From NCBI GenBank assembly GCA_032622095.1, contig CP136066.1, forward strand, positions 193,058,816 to 193,122,815: a stretch of DNA of 64,000 nt, given 5' to 3'. Of the stretch, positions 57,934 through 64,000 are shown piece after piece. The translations under genes and the position numbers were made by a program. Under the pieces are notes generated by a model. It ran no database searches and was not told the origin of the DNA. It saw nothing but the letters and a program-made list of their open reading frames with translations. The stretch's first letter is position 1. Each line of letters begins with the position of its first letter. This DNA is from Siphonodentalium dalli. Lineage: Eukaryota; Mollusca; Scaphopoda; Gadilida; Siphonodentaliidae.

Positions 57934-58079
57934 AGACATGGTCCGGTTATTTTCATAAAGTTTGCAAAGTTTCATCGTTTCATTTTTATTTGTAGTGAAT
58001 TTCGCAGTGAATTCATTATTTGTTGAATCCAGCTTTCAGAATTGTGAATCCAGCCAAGAGGGTCCTAACCACTTCAGTC

Positions 58080-58330
58080 GATCTGAGGGTGCCACCCCCT
58101 CGTTTGGTACCCGGGATTCAAGCCATTTCAGGCTGTACACATGATTCATGCCCCTCTGCTAATTGGTACTCGGGATTCATATGCCCAATATAACGGTATT
58201 CAATATTCAACAAAACACAAATTTTGATTATTTTGACCTAGTTTGATGTAATTCAGTCCAATGTATTTGAATTCACCTCTCTGGTATATTCAAGATTCAG
58301 GAATACATTGTTGGACATTTATGCAGCATT
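58080..58330. repeat. Stray copies of GGTATTCGGGATTCA-type repeat
   Basis: TTGGTACCCGGGATTCA and AATTGGTACTCGGGATTCAT resemble both the 30-bp array unit and the words at 41900-41980 and 43300-43390. This suggests a wider interspersed repeat of which the array is an expanded part. Confidence 0.55.
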
Positions 58331-58840
58331 TAACACTTTTTTTATACTCCCTCAATTGATTTGACGATGGTTCACATACACTGTTGTGAAAGTCACTTTG
58401 CTCTGTAACATTTGGCAAATGTTATGCTACTTGAAATAACCGGACTATGCCAGAAACACTTTTTAAAGAAACCGGTTGAGTCGTGTCGAAACAAGCATCA
58501 CTGAAACAACAAGTTTAGTGTAGGAGTTATATTCTCAAGTTTGATGCAACTATTTTTGTATTAGTTTGGAAATACTCTACAAACAGTGGTATGGTATGGT
58601 ATCAATTTTTCACATGGAGCGATATTTCCACTTTACCTTTCAACGTTGGTAGATGCATCGAAATTGAGAACGTAATCTACACCTTATTGTCCAATAACAA
58701 CAGGGAGGATTCATGGTTCCCAAAAATTAAATATACTGTACTGGGGTACATATAACCAATTCCCGTTCCAAATGTATGTCAAGCAGCGCACACAACTCAA
58801 ATTCTAAATTAAACCGCCCATATGTACTAAGTAAGATGGA

Positions 58841-58944
58841 TCAGGAAAGCAGTGCTCTCATGTTTACATTATTTCCAAAAGCACTGAGTGCCATCGACTG
58901 TAGTTCCCTCTGCCGTCGCTCCTTCTGTTCTCGTCTGTACTCAA
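58841..58944 (-). CDS. Candidate terminal exon of an unidentified minus-strand gene
   Basis: On the minus strand an excellent acceptor (TTTCTATTTCTTGTAG, 58960-58945) opens a phase-1 exon. It reads EYRREQKERRQRELQ followed by SMALSAFGNNVNM and a stop (TGA at 58843-58841). The charged Glu/Arg helix looks like the end of a coiled coil and differs from the AT-rich noise around it. I could not find the preceding exon between here and the window end and recognise no family. The + strand frame over the same bases is less protein-like. Confidence 0.42.
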
Positions 58945-58970
58945 CTACAAGAAATAGAAATTTATGTTAA

Positions 58971-60108
58971 AGTGACGTGAAACACACAGGTAGGGTGATC
59001 AATTAAGAAATGGAGCATAATTTTGCCCAAGGGAATTATTTTTACAAATATTATATCCAAATTGAGCACAACACCGCTATTCTTATATATCAATTACATG
59101 CAGTGATTATCGATGGCGAAATCGTTTTTGTTTGTTTATCGACGACAGTTATCGAGAAGTAAATATTTACAATTGAACATATTTCAGACGATGTTTTCTA
59201 TGGAGTGGTGTGGTCGATTTGCTTGGGATTTTCGGCGATGTTAGTAGAATGACACATTCCTCCAGTTGGCAGAGCGCATGGATACTAAATTATCGGTTTC
59301 ATGCACACTAACAAGTCCACCATAATATGTCTTTAAATTATAAAAGAAAGAGGTGGTTTATAAACCGATTAGTACTGCTCGCACGATGAGATACGTGGAA
59401 GTATTTTTGGATGATGGATTGTTACAACTCACGCGCGACAGAAAATTGTCATTTTAAAAAATTAAAAAAATACTGCATGTCAATCCTCGTTGTTCTAGAA
59501 TTTGAACGATTGATCGCATGTTTGCTCACCAAGTTTGAAAATTTCGCAATAAAATTTAGAGTACTTTTGATTGACATTTGAATAATTATTGATTTATTGC
59601 CGCTCATGAATTCTCGATCGACCGCATAACAATAATATGCAATGAGGTGGTAAAGTAGCAGTTATTTTCTACGTCCAAAACATGAAAGGCTGATCGTCCA
59701 TAAAATATCTCCAGGTTCGACCACCCACGTACTGCCTAGTGATGTTGGTGAAAATACTTCCGACAAGTCTTCAAATAAGTCTTCGTGAATTGGTACCGAA
59801 AAAATGAACTGTTTATAAATTGTTTACTGCTTGACAACAGCCGAAATGCCTGCACCAAAACATGACACATTTTTTGCATTTTTACTTTCAACTATTCCTA
59901 AATCATAGCTATACCGTGCTGTGGACTGCATGACAGCGATTTAGTATTCTGGGTTTTGTCATTGGGGTTTTGTTTCTATGTTCTACCCAGAGTGTTTATG
60001 ATTTATAAGATATTGTATTATAAATGACTAGTGTTTTGGCTTAAGTTTATGAAATTATAGTTATAACCGTAAAGTCTGAAGACATATCTGAAGCCTGCTA
60101 CAACTTCA
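58971..60108. other. No further exon recognised
   Basis: If the minus-strand exon at 58841-58944 is real, this is its upstream intron. No second exon with matching phase stood out. AT-rich, no repeats recognised. Confidence 0.35.
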
Positions 60109-60523
60109 TTAACCCTTTCAGTGCCAGGTCCGATTTTTGTATTAACCCATATACCCTGTGCCAATGCATTCTCTTATATATGCGAGTCGATCATAGGTCG
60201 CCTCGCATATATAAGAGAATGCATTGGCCTAACAATTTTTCATCATTTGTTATTATTTTTTACAATTTTGATAATTTTTTCTTGTATTCTTTAACAGACT
60301 TATTTTGTAGGTTTAGTGCCAGGGAATCTTACGTTTTTCATGGGCATCAAAATTATTACTATGAATACTTGGTGATAGTTTTGAGTTATAACATCCTCCT
60401 AAGGTTTTATCCAGTTTGTTTTTAAATTCGCTATAGCATGCTTAAGCATACCAAAAAAGGGGCCGATTTTACAGACCGTAAATTAGGGCCGATTAGATCG
60501 ATCCCTGGCACTGAAAGGGTTAA
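60109..60523. mobile_element. TTAA-flanked MITE, GCCAGGTCC family
   Basis: TTAA-CCCTTTCAGTGCCAGGTCC at the left, CCCTGGCACTGAAAGGG-TTAA at the right. It has the hairpin at 60161-60227 but the second hairpin is missing, replaced by unrelated AT-rich sequence. Confidence 0.83.
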
Positions 60524-60991
60524 ACCGCGAGTTATAAGTTGCATGTTGTAAACCGTTTACTAAACCGAAATGCCAATATAGGAGCGAAAATAAAGCTGTA
60601 ATTTTAAAGGGACCCAATGTACTCGCAGTGTGTAAATGCGAAAAAAAATATGTAAAAGTCTGTAAAACATCACCACTAAGAAGAACATGGAGAAATAGAT
60701 AAACTTTATTCAGTTATTCATTATTGATGGTTTTCCAATAACGAAATTTCGCGGGTTGAAACCATTGTTATGTAAACAAACTACTACAGTGAGTTGTCAA
60801 CACACATTGATAATCGTGTAGTAAGTTAAAATATTTTAGTTTGAATATGATTTTCAGAATCTTTTTCAATGCATTGACCTTTCTAATTTTAGCCGCCAAG
60901 TTTCGATTAAACTTAGATAATTTATTGGACTTATTGGTTTTTTATCGGTAATCCCATTGTTGACATAACAATGGTTTCAATATGCGAGTTA

Positions 60992-62067
60992 TTAAAGGTA
61001 ACTAACGCTCGCAAATTACTATTTCCTTGGCTTCAGGGGTAAAAAATATTTGATTCGAGTCGAAGAACCCGCACATCAAAGCTCAGAGTGATCAGATATC
61101 GATGTTTGATATCTATTATTTTAATTTTATGTGGTCCAGTAGACGGTCATCGAGAAGAATTTCTTTGACCAAATGCGGATGAAGATGGACAACTCTTAAA
61201 TCAAGTGGCTTTTTGTGTCCGATATTTGACAAACCGGCAAAATTTCGTTGAACAAAATGTTGATAAATAGAGAGGATAGTGATTGGGCGCGAAGCGCCCG
61301 GGATGGTCGAAAAGATCGAGTGATCTTCTCCTTTACCCCACGGTTTGTTGTTTTGAGGATATTGAACATAGAAAATCGTCATGTCTGAACACGGTAAAAG
61401 TTGAGTTGAATTGAATTGAATGTTGTATGATGGGGAAGAGCCCACGAGCTTTAATACGGGGTATGGGGGAGTCCCGACGTGTCCCTTTAATGATTTTTGT
61501 AGATGCTGAGCGAGTCATGTGGTGCGCTGAAACGAAGAACGCGGGGCCCCGTGTTATATGTTAAAATGGTGTTAGTTATACAGTCAGGCATTTTGAATAT
61601 TCAAGGACACCTCCGGCATAGAGGGCTGCGCCTGCATGGTATAAAAGTATGTATATGTATAAAAGCAAGCAGGAAAACAATTACTATGTAAATTGTGCTT
61701 TAGCTATGGCATGTTGTTGCATTTTTCTGTCCCGCCCTACCTCCCCATGGCACGGGCGTAGATGAAAGCATATATTGACAAGTTTTATGTACAGTGTTAG
61801 ACTTTAATAGCTGGTATAAATCTGAACGATAATGAACAAGAGAGGATATATATATATATGTGTGTATGTGTATATATAAATACTGTACAGTCAATATATA
61901 TTTTTTGGTTTATATGATTTTTTGTTGATAAATAACAGGTTTTGGGCTATTAGTTTGGGCAATTAATCGATTTTTATTAACTGAAGCGGCATTTAAAAAA
62001 ATGTTGTTGTTGTTGTTGTTAGAATCTGATGCTATGGGGACCATCGAATCGGATTGAGTACCTTTAA
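60992..62067. mobile_element. GATTGAGTACCTTTAA-family MITE split by an insertion
   Basis: The MITE runs to about 61268 (GTTGATAAATA) and resumes at about 61922 (TTGTTGATAAATAACAGG), ending CGGATTGAGTACCTTTAA. The roughly 650-bp insert begins GAGAGGATAGTGATTGGGCG and contains TATATATATATGTGTGTATGTG. AGAGAGGATA recurs at its far side near 61838, but its ends were not defined. Confidence 0.7.
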
Positions 62068-62226
62068 TGAAAACTCAATCTATTTTTTATGCACTTTTTG
62101 AGAGAAAACTGTTGTTTTACAGACTTTTATGTTATTCCACATGAACTCAATTCCAAGGCCTTTAGCCCTGTAATGTGTACATTTATGATATATATAGCAT
62201 CAATCGGTCAATCTCGGTAATTTCCG

Positions 62227-62421
62227 TCAGACTATTTCTGCCAAGAACGATAATCCACGCTCGGATTGAATGCAATTACGATTGTTCAACTGTAGAGTGA
62301 ACTGACCTCGAAACAAGCCATCGGTATTTAAACAATGCATATCAATCATAATGTTATAATGTCCCATTATATCCTGAGCCGCCATTATTTGACCATGGGG
62401 ATTTAAAATTTCGATAGACAA
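62227..62421 (-). CDS. Unsupported 64-codon frame, minus strand
   Basis: The frame beginning MSIEILNPHGQIMAAQDI has an unremarkable amino-acid composition and no low complexity, but there are no convincing splice sites and no recognised family. Listed only because it looks more protein-like than its surroundings. Confidence 0.15.
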   Translation of the reverse strand: MSIEILNPHGQIMAAQDIMGHYNIMIDMHCLNTDGLFRGQFTLQLNNRNCIQSERGLSFLAEIV

Positions 62422-62919
62422 ACAATAAAACGCTTTTCAACAGAGCATTGATTAAAATACCAACATGAAGGCCGGGTTCTTATTATGCTTGTATTGTGAA
62501 AGCGACCGTGTATTTTGGTTCCGGTAGCTCACAATTGAGGGGAATTAAATCCTTATGCGCCTTAATATAACCAATGTCACCAAGTGCGGGATCAGTAATT
62601 GGTAAAAACCGATATAACGATTCCACATTAACAAGATGATTTTCTACATTTCTTTGAAGATTAAACTAACACAATTGACTAGCTTAAAGCATACAATTAG
62701 CGGCATAATGCATGCTGTTGGTGGCACTGAAACAGAAAATTGGTTCGAAATGCCATTGATGTTGGTGAATGTAAATTGCAAGTTTCTTATAACACGGTTG
62801 TTATGACGTTAATGCAATTGAATCAATCAATCACGACCAACAGGCATCAAGGGAAATTAAGGTGAACATATGATAAAGTTTTTAATGATTTCATTGGTTG
62901 ATCGTTTATTTGTGTTGTT

Positions 62920-63305
62920 ATGACTCTATATGGTAAGTGTAAAGCAATGCATTTAAATGTCTGTGATTCATGGGCTAAGTCACGCGTAAAGGTCGCCCGG
63001 GAGATGGAGGCCCCACCCTTTCACCGGCACCTGCGCGTTTTGAGGGTATGTAGGAATGATTCTATATGGTTTTTTTTGGAGGGCCACATCGCTGTGTTTG
63101 TGGCCAAATAGAAGATAGCTACCACTACATATTCCAATGTCGGCGTTACCGTTCACATAGGCAAATTATTCTTGGAAAGATCCCAGACGCAATAGTTCCC
63201 TCAGTTTATACTTTCCTCAACGGCGACGATACAATGAGTCTACAAACGAATCTAACTATTTTTGAAGAATTCCAAAAGTTTATTATCCACACACAACGAC
63301 TTTAG
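62920..63305 (+). pseudogene. LINE 3' remnant with zinc-binding motif
   Basis: On the + strand, after a broken stretch, the frame encodes CVCGQIEDSYHYIFQC and then RRYRSHRQIILGKIP, ending at a TAG at 63303-63305. CxCG...H...C followed by an Arg-rich segment is the usual C-terminal knuckle of many non-LTR retrotransposon reverse transcriptases. The upstream part (WAKSRVKVAREMEAPPF) is in another frame, so at least one frameshift is present. The reverse transcriptase domain itself is missing. It is not the same family as 35109-36095. Confidence 0.65.
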
Positions 63306-64000
63306 TTGCTAAATTATAAATCGGTCAGCAGCATCTTAAGCATCATACCTAACATGTAATAAAATGAAAAATCCGTTCCATTCCACCCCCACCACTCCCC
63401 TCCATCTTTGTCTTCTTATCTTAAATTCTCCTCTTATTCTTTATACCCAAAAAATCCCAGGACCAATGTAATATCCCGAATTATCTATCTACTGTCCGGT
63501 CCCGACACTAACGACAAATTCCATGATGATTTATATATATTATACAGGGGCCCTAGATGATACATGGGGAGAACGACACCTCAAAAGCCATGTGCTTACT
63601 GTCGTTCTCCCTTTCTACCAGATATATAACATATTACCATATACATTATATCAATTCCTTGTCTATTCCCTTGTTCAATTTATATTATGTATGTTATATA
63701 TTTGGTAGATAAATAAACTATGCTTAAACCAAAGGGTTAGAAGTTTTTTCCCAAATCCATAGTTCTCTTAAATCGTCCATATACATGGAGCGAAAAGTTA
63801 AGGTTAGTTCTAAAGGGTATTTTCGGTGAGCCACCGTCCACGAAGTGAGTTATATCAAACCGTTCAGCCCTTTCCAGAGGGCAATTTCAAACCTTGAGTG
63901 TCGTTCGCCATCTACTGTCCGCCCTCAGATGCGGGCGAAAGGACAAATGTGATTTCAAAGGATATTTTGGTTAGCCACCAGCCATTGATTGCATGGTTTG
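63306..64000. other. LINE 3' flank and unclassified sequence
   Basis: AATAAACTATGC near 63711 could mark the end of the LINE transcript. From 63720 an unclassified sequence continues; GAGCCACCGTCC near 63829 and TAGCCACCAGCC near 63973 suggest a repeat with a period of about 144 bp running out of the window. Confidence 0.4.

Noticed and set aside
58776-58970. Plus-strand ORF over the minus-strand exon
   Set aside because: Less protein-like than the minus-strand reading and without splice signals.

Overview
The window is eukaryotic nuclear DNA from an animal. It is AT-rich, has spliced exons separated by long introns, and is packed with small DNA transposons, Helitrons, foldback elements, minisatellites and decayed non-LTR retrotransposons. 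The mix would fit a marine invertebrate such as a mollusc, but nothing here fixes the species, so this is only a guess.

One protein-coding gene can be read with confidence. It lies on the + strand from the window start to about 21,151. Exons at 787-984, 3734-3835, 5687-6282, 7577-7773 and 21064-21151 join with compatible intron phases and end at a TGA. Two further upstream exons (1-45 and a candidate at 391-460) also fit in phase. The protein is a disordered Ser/Pro/Gln-rich tail. Its blocks ALQRLALRQQARQYS and VLLEQSKAKHQAMIAQA resemble the C-terminal tail of tubulin polyglutamylase TTLL5; the catalytic TTL domain would lie upstream of the window. The last intron is 13.3 kb and is largely built from transposons.

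1-9 kb: TTLL5-like exons, a 41-bp minisatellite, hairpin elements and a TTAA-flanked (piggyBac-like) element. 9.2-12.0 kb: a 2.8-kb foldback element with an exact 10-bp target duplication (Mutator-like). 13.3-18.7 kb: a TA-flanked MITE split by a 4.9-kb insertion with inverted termini and an internal complementary region, the layout of a DIRS retrotransposon. 19.4-22.2 kb: a second MITE copy, Helitron ends, the last coding exon and a 568-bp MITE in the 3' flank. 22.2-31 kb: clustered TTAA elements and hairpin MITEs. 32.7-41 kb: three tandem arrays, one split by a minus-strand LINE remnant. 41-58 kb: Helitrons, more MITEs and foldbacks. 58.8 kb: one good candidate terminal exon on the minus strand of an unidentified gene. 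62.9-63.3 kb: a second LINE 3' remnant.

The most unusual signal is a nearly perfect 67-bp hairpin (arms CCAATGCATTCTCTTATATA...). It recurs at least seventeen times, usually as an inverted pair, inside four MITE families whose outer ends differ. In one family the inner stem has changed on both sides and still pairs.
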